In this document: one piece after another, positions 6,852-14,182 of the stretch
How the letters are laid out: every line of letters begins with the position of its first letter
Position numbering within the stretch: position 1 is the stretch's first letter
DNA from: a virus
Reading direction: 5' to 3' (one strand)
Length of the DNA: 25,211 bases
IMG/VR virus record: IMGVR_UViG_3300037883_000017
Coordinates: 1 to 25,211 of that record
Translations under genes and position numbers: made by a program
Notes under the pieces: generated by a model
What the model was told of the DNA's origin: nothing
What the model saw: only the letters and a program-made list of their open reading frames with translations
The model's database searches: none

Positions 6852-8515
6852 AGCAATTTGAACCCCTCGGTCAATCGGGCCGCATCCTCGACCGGCTTAT
6901 AGCCGTCCGCCGGCTCCTCGGGCTTCATGGTCTCTTTGAGCCACGGCCGCGAGAGAACCGCATAGCGCCAATCGTCGGCGGCGTGATCCTCTGAATTCGT
7001 GTCCAAATCCTCGGCGCGGTCTGGATCGTGCTGCAGCGTCGGGATGGTGCGGATCGAGTCCTTGCACGTCGAAAACGTGTAGATCATCGGGCGCCCGGTC
7101 GACCAATCGACGAGGCCATCGTCGTCGATCTTGGCTGTCCCGATCATCCGGCCGCGGACCGCGTCCCAGCCGCCCATCGGGCCGCCGCGATCGCGGCCTT
7201 GCACGCGCGAGACGCGAGAATTGTCCGCCGCCCGAAACGCCGCGAGTTGCGGCTTGTTGTCAAGCAGGATTTTATTGATCCGCTCGGCTATCGACGGGCC
7301 GCCATCCTCTTTGAACGTCGAGGGATCGAGGACCGCATAAGCGAGCGGCTTGTCGCCCTTTTCGCTTTTGACGAGACGATGGCCGACCTGATCGGCGGAT
7401 AGTTTTAGGCCTTTGCCTGGGCCGGATGCTCCATAATCCTCGCGGTATCGAACGAGGGAGCCGCGCGGAAGCATTCGTGCTGCAGGTACTCGTTCCATGA
7501 TTGCTGACGAAATTGCATTAGTTTCGCATTGATCGAAACGCCGTTTGAGCGCTGCGGCGTAATCGACATCGGCCGGCAATTCGAAATCGTCTTGGACGAC
7601 AGCCCACCATCCGAAAGAGAACGGGGAAGCCGAGCCCCAATCCCCGCTACGAAACCGCAGCCAATCATCCGGAACAACGAACGGCGGGATAACATGCTGT
7701 TTCTCCGACCAGCAATCAAAGAACGCGCCCTCGATCGCGGTCCAATCGCCTTCAAGCCAAGCCTTGACGAGCTGTTTCGATCCGACGAGATAGAGCCGGC
7801 TTTTATAGCCGGGATCGCGCGATAAGAGGATTTTATTATTCTCAAGCCGCGACGGAATGACCGCGACGTAGTGACTCGATCCGTCCGGCAGTCGCCGCGT
7901 CAATAGCCTCGATTTGAGCGGGAACGGAACGAGCTGGTAGCGGTCGCGCAACCAAAGCTGACCGGCGCCGCCGGGGTTTGCCGTGATGACGAGCTGGATC
8001 GGCACGCCATGCGCGGACCGCAGCACGCCGAATAGCCTATCGATAGGCGCCGACGTCTTATAGAGGCCACCCTCCTCGACCCAGGCGTCCGTGACGTTGC
8101 GGCCCTGATACTGATCGGCATCGTCGATCGTTTCGAGGTAGGCGAACGAGACGCGACCGCCATGCGGCATTTGCCAATGCGGAACCGGCGATTTGGAGAA
8201 TTCGCCGCCGAGCGAACCGTAAATCTCTTTCGACCGCTGGATCGCATCTTCGAACGAGACTTGCGTCGGCCGGAAAGCCATGGCGTTGAAGGCGGCGCCA
8301 TAGCGGCGCTCTTTGATCGCCCATTTGCCCAGCACGCCATCGGTCTTGCCGCCGCCGCGCGTGCCGCCGAAAAAGACCTCGGGACACGGGCAATCGCAAA
8401 GGGCGTGCTGCGGACCTTCCTGGGGACGCCAAACGCCTCGACCGACGATCGGATGCGCAAGCGCCTCAGCGGGTAGCGGCGTCGATCGAGTCGCTTGTGT
8501 CGCTCGTCGAGCCAT
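6848..8515 (-). CDS. terL: Terminase large subunit (packaging ATPase/nuclease)
   Basis: 555 aa, a normal length. It drives ATP-dependent DNA packaging into the prohead and cuts the concatemer. The ATPase domain shows Walker A GGTRGGGKTD at ~50-59, a Walker B-like DAWVEEGG with acidic pair at ~147-148, and coupling motif TANPGG at ~178-183. The RNase H-like nuclease domain begins near RFRSGDWGSASPF (Asp ~292), with later acidic residues in the C-terminal half. The ATG at 8515 overlaps the previous gene by 50 bp; no other start codon follows that stop in frame before the conserved part. The stop overlaps the 28-aa gene. Confidence 0.97.
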   Translation of the reverse strand: MARRATQATRSTPLPAEALAHPIVGRGVWRPQEGPQHALCDCPCPEVFFGGTRGGGKTDGVLGKWAIKERRYGAAFNAMAFRPTQVSFEDAIQRSKEIYGSLGGEFSKSPVPHWQMPHGGRVSFAYLETIDDADQYQGRNVTDAWVEEGGLYKTSAPIDRLFGVLRSAHGVPIQLVITANPGGAGQLWLRDRYQLVPFPLKSRLLTRRLPDGSSHYVAVIPSRLENNKILLSRDPGYKSRLYLVGSKQLVKAWLEGDWTAIEGAFFDCWSEKQHVIPPFVVPDDWLRFRSGDWGSASPFSFGWWAVVQDDFELPADVDYAAALKRRFDQCETNAISSAIMERVPAARMLPRGSLVRYREDYGASGPGKGLKLSADQVGHRLVKSEKGDKPLAYAVLDPSTFKEDGGPSIAERINKILLDNKPQLAAFRAADNSRVSRVQGRDRGGPMGGWDAVRGRMIGTAKIDDDGLVDWSTGRPMIYTFSTCKDSIRTIPTLQHDPDRAEDLDTNSEDHAADDWRYAVLSRPWLKETMKPEEPADGYKPVEDAARLTEGFKLL

Positions 8516-8804
8516 ATTTGCTCGCCATCTTGGCGTGCTGCTTTGGCGAGATCAGGCCGCGCTTGCGCAGTTTCGCGATCCGCTTGTTCGCGACCGCGAG
8601 CGCTATCCCCTCGTTGCCGGTCGCTTTGAGGACCGCGTTCGCCTGCCGGGCGCCGCTCTTGGCTTGCGCCGGCGACGCCGCATGGTTGTGAGTACCGAAC
8701 GTCTTGGCGTTCCAGGGCATCGCGTCGGTCCTCGGCTGCTCACGCTGCGCTCGGCCGCGGAATACGACCGCCTTGTTCGTCGGCGCGACGGTCGTTTCCG
8801 CCAT
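8466..8804 (-). CDS. Small conserved phage protein (MPWNAKTFG type)
   Basis: 112 aa. The centre MPWNAKTFG..HN.A.SPAQAKSGARQANAVL followed by GNEGIALAVANKRI belongs to a small domain common in phage genomes, often near packaging genes (established pattern, function unknown). It is basic and mostly helical. The N-terminal 28 residues look disordered. The first ATG after the preceding stop is used. The end overlaps the large terminase start by 50 bp, so the two are coupled. Confidence 0.7.
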   Translation of the reverse strand: MAETTVAPTNKAVVFRGRAQREQPRTDAMPWNAKTFGTHNHAASPAQAKSGARQANAVLKATGNEGIALAVANKRIAKLRKRGLISPKQHAKMASKYGSTSDTSDSIDAATR

Positions 8805-8806
8805 GT

Positions 8807-9319
8807 TTAGGCAACCGCGGCCAGATGTCGGCGCGCCGCAATGATTGCGCCGACAACGCCGCCGACCGTGAGGAGAATGGCCTCCTCGCCAACGTCGGAC
8901 CGATGCGGCCGAGCTGCGGTCAAAACGAGCCCGGAATTCGGATCGAACACGTCAAAGCCGAGCCCGAAATGCGTCGGTGGACCGACGACGAAACCGTGCT
9001 TGTCGGCGGCGGCCTCGAGGTCGTCGCGCAGGCTTTCGAGCGCGTCGTGCATGATCCGCACGCGCTTGGACGCGACGATCGGCTCGCGATCGTGATCGCG
9101 ATGATCCTCGTCCTTGTCGCGCGCCTTACGATCGGCGAGTTCCTTGTCGGTGTGATAGGCGACTGCGCGGATCGGGCGCCCGTCCGGCGCGTCGGGATGG
9201 CGAGCCTCGGTCTGCGGGTCGCGCCCGGTATCATTGTCGAGCGCTCCACCGCGCAGGACACCTCGTTGATCGCTCTGGCGCTGCGGTTCGTCGCGATTGG
9301 CCTGATTGGCGTTTTCCAT
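8807..9319 (-). CDS. Charged phage protein with C-terminal hydrophobic segment
   Basis: 170 aa. The first ~85 residues are highly charged and repetitive (RKARDKDEDHRDHDREP). A folded-looking middle (RIMHDALESLRDDLEAAADKHGF) and beta part (FGLGFDVFDPNSGLVLTAA) follow. Near the C-terminus is a likely membrane segment AILLTVGGVVGAIIAARRH. ATG 9319 is preferred over the GTG three codons upstream because GAGGAG lies at proper distance from it. A tail-anchored membrane protein is plausible; a lysis role is only a guess. Confidence 0.6.
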   Translation of the reverse strand: MENANQANRDEPQRQSDQRGVLRGGALDNDTGRDPQTEARHPDAPDGRPIRAVAYHTDKELADRKARDKDEDHRDHDREPIVASKRVRIMHDALESLRDDLEAAADKHGFVVGPPTHFGLGFDVFDPNSGLVLTAARPHRSDVGEEAILLTVGGVVGAIIAARRHLAAVA

Positions 9320-9374
9320 GGTCGTCACTCCTCTGTGTTGGCGGATTTAACGCGGCGCGGCGCGCAGCGTTCCT

Positions 9375-9527
9375 TTACCAAATATTCGCCTCGCGGCGGT
9401 CCTCGGCGTCACGCTCGGCGATCTGGTCCGGCGTCAGCTCGGCGCGCTCGCGGGCATTCCAAAGATTGACGTAGGCGATAACCGCCCCGAGCCCGATCGA
9501 GCCGGCAATCCAGGCCAGAGCGGTCAT
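9375..9527 (-). CDS. 50-aa single-pass membrane protein
   Basis: The N-terminal ~22 residues (MTALAWIAGSIGLGAVIAYV) form one membrane segment. A charged helix (NARERAELTPDQIAERDAED) and the end NIW follow. The ATG shares one base with the preceding stop (TGATG), supporting the start. It is followed by 55 bp without a gene. N-in/N-out topology and function cannot be read from the sequence. Small one-TM proteins in this position can be holin- or spanin-related, but no specific motif supports that here. Confidence 0.6.
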   Translation of the reverse strand: MTALAWIAGSIGLGAVIAYVNLWNARERAELTPDQIAERDAEDRREANIW

Positions 9528-9970
9528 CACGGCCGGCCGTTCGGACCACCGTACATCGGGCCGCTCGGCCGCTGCCGGCCGCCGCGCACGGCGCGAGGCG
9601 CGGCATTGGTCGCGCCGCGGCGCACGGTCGCGCCCGCGGGGAAAGCCGGGCGCTGATCTTGATTGATGGCATCGACGGTCGGCTGTCCGCCACGATTGAC
9701 CCGGCCGCCGCGCGTCGGACGCGACGCAATGGCGCTGCCTTCGCGCTGCTGGCGCGCCTTGTTGATATGACCGACGCTGGCGACCGTCGTGTCGCCGCGA
9801 TCTCGATTACGACCCTGATCGCGGGCGCCGCCTCGGTTGCCGTGTTCCTCGCCGGCCTGAAACGCCGGATTGATTCGCGTGCCCTTTTGCGCGCCGAGCA
9901 CGCCGAATTTCGCGGCCTGACGGCCGGAGATCATGCCGCGGTTGAACAGCGATTGACCGGATTCAGCCAT
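9527..9970 (-). CDS. Disordered Gly/Arg/Gln-rich protein
   Basis: 147 aa. The first ~35 residues (SLFNRGMISGRQAAKFGVLG) could form a helix. The remainder is low complexity, dominated by Gly, Arg, Asn, Gln and Pro (EHGNRGGARDQGRNRDRGD, AVRGGRQRPSGP). AGGA lies 7 bases before the ATG. Such basic disordered proteins may bind nucleic acid or act in assembly, but no family was recognised. Confidence 0.55.
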   Translation of the reverse strand: MAESGQSLFNRGMISGRQAAKFGVLGAQKGTRINPAFQAGEEHGNRGGARDQGRNRDRGDTTVASVGHINKARQQREGSAIASRPTRGGRVNRGGQPTVDAINQDQRPAFPAGATVRRGATNAAPRAVRGGRQRPSGPMYGGPNGRP

Positions 9971-9984
9971 GACGTTTCCTTTCG

Positions 9985-10401
9985 TCAGTAGGGGATTTCA
10001 GCAAGCCCACTTTCGGGCGGCAGCGGCAACGCGATCTTGCCTGGCGTATGCCGGCGCTTCGCCATGTTCTCGGCGTTCGTGAGCCAAACGAGCTGCGCGC
10101 GGCCCTTGTCGTTCACGCGACGATTGTCAAGGCTGTCGCCATTGTCGTGATCGACGAAATGATGCTCACTTGGCCGCTCGATCTTCATGCGTTCAAGGAT
10201 GACAACCCTGTGCATCAGGATTGTCTCGTTCGCTCCGTCAGGCGCTCTGATCGATCGCCGCGCATAGATCAGGCCGGACCATTGGCCGTGACTACGGGCG
10301 AACGTCCATCGCCATTGCATCAGAAAATCGTAATCCTCGGGCGAGACCTTGACGACGAATTGTGTGCGCGCGCCGACGACTATCTCGCGATAGGGCGCCA
10401 T
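9985..10401 (-). CDS. HNH endonuclease
   Basis: 138 aa. An N-terminal part (MAPYREIVVGARTQFVVKV) leads to a predicted beta-beta-alpha nuclease fold. The core is HHFVDHDNGDSLDNRR (~87-103) followed by LVWLTNAENMAKRR. His-His, the DNGD/LDNRR segment and the AEN helix match the HNH_3/AP2-type phage endonucleases. These cut DNA as free-standing homing enzymes or help terminase cutting near packaging genes. Its place between small and large terminase fits either role. ATG 10401 shares a base with the preceding stop (TGATG). Confidence 0.8.
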   Translation of the reverse strand: MAPYREIVVGARTQFVVKVSPEDYDFLMQWRWTFARSHGQWSGLIYARRSIRAPDGANETILMHRVVILERMKIERPSEHHFVDHDNGDSLDNRRVNDKGRAQLVWLTNAENMAKRRHTPGKIALPLPPESGLAEIPY

Positions 10402-10649
10402 CAAAACCCCGGAGGCAGCGGCGGCTCGATGGTCGCAATGCCGACGATCAAGAGAATGACGAATGTCAAGGCCACGCAACAGAACGCGATCATCGCGCTA
10501 TAAACGCGGAAATCGCCGGGATGCGGTCCGAATTTGCACATCCATTCCCAATCGCCGCCGATCTCATGACGCCAAAACTCGCCGTCAACACCGACGAGCT
10601 GACGCGCGCCAGGATCATACAGCGACGCAAGGATTTCGTTCGCACTCAT
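10401..10649 (-). CDS. Small protein with C-terminal membrane segment
   Basis: 82 aa. The soluble N-terminal ~48 residues contain FWRHEIGGDWEWMCKFGPH. A single long membrane segment (YSAMIAFCCVALTFVILLIV) follows, and the end is EPPLPPGF. The ATG overlaps the preceding stop as ATGA. The layout suggests a tail-anchored protein. No positively charged cytoplasmic tail is present, so it does not look like a classical holin. Function unknown. Confidence 0.6.
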   Translation of the reverse strand: MSANEILASLYDPGARQLVGVDGEFWRHEIGGDWEWMCKFGPHPGDFRVYSAMIAFCCVALTFVILLIVGIATIEPPLPPGF

Positions 10650-11011
10650 CGCGGAATCATCTGCGGCGGCGCGTGCATGACCATATCGGGCAGCGATGCA
10701 TAATCCGCCGGGCGCCCATCGATCGACAGCCACTCGGGCTCGACGTGATCGAAATCCGGCGGCGCCATGCGCTGCGCCTGGGCGCGCTCCAAAATAGCGG
10801 CGCGCGTTTGCTCGTTAAGAACCTGCGCCGCCGACAGCATCGGCCAATGCGTTTCGCAAGCAACGATGTCGCAAGCGAGCGTCATGGCGCAGCAGCGGCA
10901 GCGATACCCGATCGGTGTCCCCGGCGGCCAGAACCGCAGCGCATAGGAATAGCGGGCCGGCGCAAAGCAACCGAGCGCCTCGCATTCACAAACTGGCGGC
11001 GCTTTCAGCAT
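10646..11011 (-). CDS. Cys-rich, probable zinc-binding protein
   Basis: 121 aa. Cysteines cluster in the N-terminal half: CECEALGC, then YRCRCCAM, then CDIVACETHW, consistent with one or two metal sites. The C-terminal half is acidic and Pro-rich and looks unstructured. The start overlaps the small terminase by 26 bp; the stop overlaps the next gene as ATGA. A structural zinc protein bound to nucleic acid or terminase is possible (inference). Confidence 0.55.
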   Translation of the reverse strand: MLKAPPVCECEALGCFAPARYSYALRFWPPGTPIGYRCRCCAMTLACDIVACETHWPMLSAAQVLNEQTRAAILERAQAQRMAPPDFDHVEPEWLSIDGRPADYASLPDMVMHAPPQMIPR

Positions 11012-11657
11012 GCTGTTTCGTCCAATCCTCAAGCGACATCGGTTTGTCGCTGATGTCATAGCGCACGATCTCGGCGGTCTGGATCGGCGCGCCATCCTTG
11101 CCGGTCAGCTCGGTGCGGCGCGCAGCCTTGAGGCCGTACATATCGCGCAGTTGATTGATGGCGCCGAGAATATCGGTCAGGTCCGGCGTCGAGAATTTGA
11201 TCGCGCCGGTCTCGCTGTCGACCTCAAAGCCGGCAACGAGCGACGAGCAGCCCGAGCGCTTGAGCGCCTCGAGATCGAGCCCGATCACGCGCTTGACCGT
11301 AACCGGCTTGCCCTGCTGATCGATGGCGCCCGGAACGAGGACGTCGCCGATGATCGCAAAATCGCGCAGCACGTCGAGCGAGATCAGCCCCATCAGCCGA
11401 TTGCGCACATAGCCGCGCGTCTCGCGTGTGATCGCCGTTTCGTGGCCGGCCAAATGCGCGATGCGCGCCGCGACTTTCGGCTCGTGATAGATTTTCCAAG
11501 CGTTGCCGTCGGCGATCTTCTCGCCATCGCGCTTGCGAATGCCGGCTTGATCCGCAGCCTGCGGCGGCTGCAGCCCGATCAGCGTCAGATGCGCAAAACG
11601 CTCGCGCCGACCGTCCTTGAGCGGCTCCGCCGGATCGAAAATCCCCTGCTTTGGCAT
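10986..11657 (-). CDS. terS: Terminase small subunit
   Basis: 223 aa, first gene of the packaging/head operon. Small terminases recognise the phage packaging site and regulate TerL. The N-terminal part has the helix-turn-helix-like pattern FAHLTLIGLQPPQAADQAGI, then HEPKVAARIAHLAGHETAI. The C-terminal part has INQLRDMYGLKAARRTELTG, typical of the ends of these proteins. Its order upstream of TerL fits. The SD is weak, but a promoter candidate and three GANTC sites lie directly upstream. The middle third (residues ~85-150) is less typical, so family assignment is good but not certain. Confidence 0.75.
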   Translation of the reverse strand: MPKQGIFDPAEPLKDGRRERFAHLTLIGLQPPQAADQAGIRKRDGEKIADGNAWKIYHEPKVAARIAHLAGHETAITRETRGYVRNRLMGLISLDVLRDFAIIGDVLVPGAIDQQGKPVTVKRVIGLDLEALKRSGCSSLVAGFEVDSETGAIKFSTPDLTDILGAINQLRDMYGLKAARRTELTGKDGAPIQTAEIVRYDISDKPMSLEDWTKQHAESAASL

Positions 11658-11694
11658 GACTCACGCCATTCGTTGGATCGACTCACAGTGACTC
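11658..11694. promoter_or_regulatory. Cluster of three GANTC sites before small terminase
   Basis: GACTC occurs at 11658-11662, 11680-11684 and 11690-11694. The last two are 10 bp apart and the first is 22 bp from the second, about one and two helical turns. GANTC is the CcrM methylation site of alphaproteobacteria and the site through which GcrA acts. All three lie between the promoter candidate and the start codon. Confidence 0.55.
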
Positions 11695-11707
11695 AGTTTC
11701 GTTCATC

Positions 11708-11716
11708 ATTATGGCA
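11708..11716 (-). promoter_or_regulatory. Candidate extended -10 promoter of late operon
   Basis: On the minus strand the sequence TGCCATAAT fits an extended -10 element (TGn plus five of six bases of TATAAT). No good -35 is seen at the right spacing; TTTTCG 18 bases upstream is poor. Transcription would begin near 11700, giving a leader of about 43 bases before the small terminase start. It lies downstream of the terminator at 11841-11875, as an independent late promoter should. Confidence 0.4.
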
Positions 11717-11840
11717 TAGACAACGCCGCGGCGAAAAGTCGAGGTCTGATCGCCGCGGCGCGCGCTTTCGCTTTCTCTTCTTCGCCTTTGCTGCCCTCCT
11801 AGCTGGAGTGGGTGGCGACGAGACGCCCATCGACGCCTCT

Positions 11841-11875
11841 ATAAAACGCAAAAGGCCGAGGCTTTCGCCCCGGCC
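11841..11875 (-). terminator. Intrinsic terminator after NusG-like gene
   Basis: Read on the minus strand: GGCCGGGGC, loop GAAA, GCCTCGGCC (a 9-bp stem with one G-U pair and a GNRA-type tetraloop), followed by TTTTGCGTTTT. It lies about 100 bases past the NusG-like gene stop and before the late operon. It therefore separates the early/middle minus-strand operon from the packaging genes. Confidence 0.8.
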
Positions 11876-11978
11876 CATGCCACTCCAAACGGCCGATGCG
11901 AGCGTCAAGCCCGATCCGCCTTAAACCGCCTATCCCGAGCCCCGACCCAGCGCACAAACGCAACAAGATCGCTGACGG

Positions 11979-12641
11979 CTACGAGGGAAGGCTGAACGCT
12001 TTGCGGAGTATCTGATTCCTTTGTTCGCCGTCAACGGATTGTCGTAGACCATCTGTGAAGGCCGACCATGCGCGCACGCTTACGATCTGATTATCGTGAA
12101 TTTCCTGCCTCTGATCCGGCATTTTCGTGCGCCGCCAGCGGCGTTTTTTCTTATATGCGGCGAATTCCCGAAATGCATCGGCTGGCATCACGAGCGGGCG
12201 CTTGCCATTTTCGACTTTTCGGATTTCGTCGATCGCCTCGTCGGGCAGCATGACGAACCGGGGCGCCCAAGTCTCGGGATCGTGCTGCAGCATCAATCGA
12301 AATACGCCCGGGCAGGCTTCAATGCGCGAGACATGATCCTGAATTCCCCATGTAAATATAAATAGATAGCCCGGAAACATCGGGCGCGTCGCCCTGATCT
12401 TTCGGCCGCGCCTGATTTCGATCTCCTCGGCCTCGGGCACGTAGACGCCAAACCGTCGGCCTGACAAATGACCCGCCGCGATGCGCTCGTGAGCAGGATG
12501 GGTCTCGACGATATACCAGCCCGCGAGTGCCCCAGGTCTCGCCTCGGCGTTAATCGGATTTACGTCGCCATATCCGACGATTGTTCCCTGCTCGAGCGGC
12601 TTATTGAGGGCGCGATAGACTTTTGCGAGATCGCCGGTCAT
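11979..12641 (-). CDS. NusG-like transcription elongation/antitermination factor
   Basis: 220 aa. After a ~40-residue leader comes an NGN domain: GWYIVETHPAHERIAAGHL at ~41-59, FGVYVPEAEEIEIRRGRKI, then PMFPGYLFIF (~88-97) and SRIEACPGVFRLM. The final ~40 residues (DNQIVSVRAWSAFTDGL... VDGEQRNQILRKAF) resemble a degenerate KOW domain. NusG-family proteins bind the RNA polymerase clamp; specialised paralogues such as RfaH suppress termination on chosen operons. It is the last gene of its operon, just before a terminator and the late operon, so it is placed to act there (inference). GGGA precedes ATG 12641. Confidence 0.85.
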   Translation of the reverse strand: MTGDLAKVYRALNKPLEQGTIVGYGDVNPINAEARPGALAGWYIVETHPAHERIAAGHLSGRRFGVYVPEAEEIEIRRGRKIRATRPMFPGYLFIFTWGIQDHVSRIEACPGVFRLMLQHDPETWAPRFVMLPDEAIDEIRKVENGKRPLVMPADAFREFAAYKKKRRWRRTKMPDQRQEIHDNQIVSVRAWSAFTDGLRQSVDGEQRNQILRKAFSLPS

Positions 12642-12689
12642 GCTTTTTCCCTTTTTTGGCGGCTGTTTAAGCGATGATAAATCCTCCTC

Positions 12690-13946
12690 CTATGCGACCT
12701 CAGATTCGGGCGGTCCTGTCGACAAGCTGCCGTCGACCCGTGGCGGCCATGCCCAGGGTGCCAAAAATCCCGGCTCGTCAATTCGCCTCGTCCCGCGCCA
12801 GTTCCGCGTGTCAACGAGGCGGGGCCGAGCCCGATCGCCCAGCGCTTTCCATAAAAAATTATTCCACGCGCCGACCCGCTGTTTTTCGGTCTCGGCAATA
12901 AAACACCATTCGCCGACATCCGAAGCGTCGGCAAATGCCAAGAGCTGCGGCGTCATCGGCCCTGACAATAAATATCGGCCATCATAGGCTTTAGGCTCGA
13001 TCCGCGCGATGACATGCAACACGCGCCATGCGCGGCCCTCGGGACTGTCCTCGGAGACGCGGATGCGCTCCCCGGCTTTTTCGACCTCGGCGCCCTTAGC
13101 GAGAAAACCAGCCCACTGATGGCCGCGCGCCCAATTGTGGAAATCCTTGATAACGCGATGCTTTCCGTGATCGCGCAGATTTTGATTGAATGCCGCAAAG
13201 CCTTTGACGCCGGTCACACAATCGGTCCACTCGTCCTCGGTCAAAGCGCCCAAAACCATGACGGCGCGCTCGGCGTCCGGGATCGGTTCCGGCCAGATTG
13301 GAACGATAATCTCAAGGCGTTTGCGGCCGATCTGTCTTAATTCGGGATCAAAATTGCTTGTCGTCCCCCCGCCGCTTGCGGGGGTACTTGAGGGGGGCGC
13401 TTCCCCTGACGGATTAGAGAGTCGTTTCAAGGGGTTACTCTCTGGCGATACCCTCCCCGTATCAGAGCCGTGATCCCCTCCCCCTGCCAGAGCCGTGACA
13501 GGGGAGGAGGGTATCGCGCTGATACCCTCCCCCGAATCATCGGTTTCGGTTCCATCGTCTTGCTCGGATGGCTCGTTTTCGCCGTCGAGACCGGCTTTTT
13601 CAATCGCCGCGAGGAGCTGGTCGGCCGTCGTTTTTAGTTGCAGCCGCAGCTCGTCGCTAGACTGCCGGCATCCCGGCGGTCGATCGTCGCTCGGCTGCGT
13701 CAAAACCAGCTTGCCGTCGGGCGACATCCATCGGCTGAAACGAACCAATAGGCCAAGCTGCTCGAGTTCACGAATGCGCCGCCGCACGGTCTGCGGCGAC
13801 TGCAACGTGTCCTCGGCCAGCGTCGTCAGCGACGGGAAGGCAACGCCGTCCGTGCCCGCATAGCTGCCGATCATCATCAGGGTAAATTTAAGCCTGATGG
13901 TCGGCAGCGGCAGGCCGCGCGCCCATTCTGTCGCCTGAAAACTCAT
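12690..13946 (-). CDS. Winged-helix DNA-binding protein, possible replication initiator
   Basis: 418 aa. The N-terminal ~75 residues form an HTH_36-like winged helix (PTIRLKFTLMMIGSYAGTDG, FPSLTTLAEDTLQSPQTVRR, RIRELEQLGLLVRF). A long acidic, Ser/Gly/Pro-rich linker (~110-200) follows. The C-terminal domain begins near RQIGRKRLEIIVPIWPEPI and has many Trp residues (VKGFAAFNQNLRDHGKHRVI, KDFHNWARGHQW). Proteins with this layout in related phages are often annotated as replication or regulatory proteins; I cannot decide. The linker-coding DNA holds strong palindromes. The start overlaps the preceding stop as ATGA. Confidence 0.7.
   Translation of the reverse strand: MSFQATEWARGLPLPTIRLKFTLMMIGSYAGTDGVAFPSLTTLAEDTLQSPQTVRRRIRELEQLGLLVRFSRWMSPDGKLVLTQPSDDRPPGCRQSSDELRLQLKTTADQLLAAIEKAGLDGENEPSEQDDGTETDDSGEGISAIPSSPVTALAGGGDHGSDTGRVSPESNPLKRLSNPSGEAPPSSTPASGGGTTSNFDPELRQIGRKRLEIIVPIWPEPIPDAERAVMVLGALTEDEWTDCVTGVKGFAAFNQNLRDHGKHRVIKDFHNWARGHQWAGFLAKGAEVEKAGERIRVSEDSPEGRAWRVLHVIARIEPKAYDGRYLLSGPMTPQLLAFADASDVGEWCFIAETEKQRVGAWNNFLWKALGDRARPRLVDTRNWRGTRRIDEPGFLAPWAWPPRVDGSLSTGPPESEVA
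13440..13530. repeat. Palindrome cluster in a linker-coding region
   Basis: Perfect 10-bp arms GGAGGGTATC / GATACCCTCC surround a 5-bp loop at 13506-13530. A second dyad pairs GATAC with GTATC at 13447-13463, with outer CTCT/AGAG arms. Between them, CCCCTG and CAGGGG form another stem. The words CAGAGCCGTGA and GATACCCTCCCC are each repeated. All of it lies within the disordered linker of the winged-helix gene. Confidence 0.65.
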
Positions 13947-14182
13947 TCGCGATCCTGTGGAAAACTAGGAGAACGGGGATCGACTGCGTCCGAATCTGTC
14001 GCGGGCGACGACGCGGGGACGGATTTGGTCGAATCTGCGAAGATCGAGGACTGCCGGCGTTTCGCTGCGGTTATATCTTCCCGGTCACAATCGGCGCGAT
14101 CGCAACGGACAAATTCATAAAACCCAGCGCCGCATGTGACGCAGTAGAAAGGCGCCCCGTCGTATGGCGTGCGAAGGGTCAT
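13943..14182 (-). CDS. Small zinc-ribbon protein
   Basis: 79 aa. The N-terminal half carries CVTCGAGFYEFVRCDRADC, four or five cysteines in two knuckles as in zinc ribbons. The C-terminal half is Ser/Asp/Pro-rich and probably unfolded. Both ends overlap neighbours as ATGA. Its coupling to the winged-helix protein suggests they act together, but the partner of such mini zinc ribbons is not known. Confidence 0.6.
   Translation of the reverse strand: MTLRTPYDGAPFYCVTCGAGFYEFVRCDRADCDREDITAAKRRQSSIFADSTKSVPASSPATDSDAVDPRSPSFPQDRE

Larger units (their letters stand above)
11658..11978. other. 321-bp intergenic control region
   Basis: Longest gap of the window. It holds the terminator, the extended -10 and the GACTC cluster. 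A 71-codon frame on the minus strand (11693-11908) reads through the terminator and is very Lys/Arg-rich; no start signal supports it. Nothing else was recognised in it. Confidence 0.6.

Noticed and set aside
11693-11908. 71-codon minus-strand frame in the late control region
   Set aside because: It reads through the terminator hairpin and the promoter and is a Lys/Arg-rich low-complexity translation without a ribosome site.
12641-12687. Possible 14-codon leader peptide (ATT start after AGGAGGAGG) ending in an ATGA overlap with the NusG-like gene
   Set aside because: The start would be a rare ATT with too short spacing, and no other support exists; the strong purine run may simply serve the NusG-like gene region.
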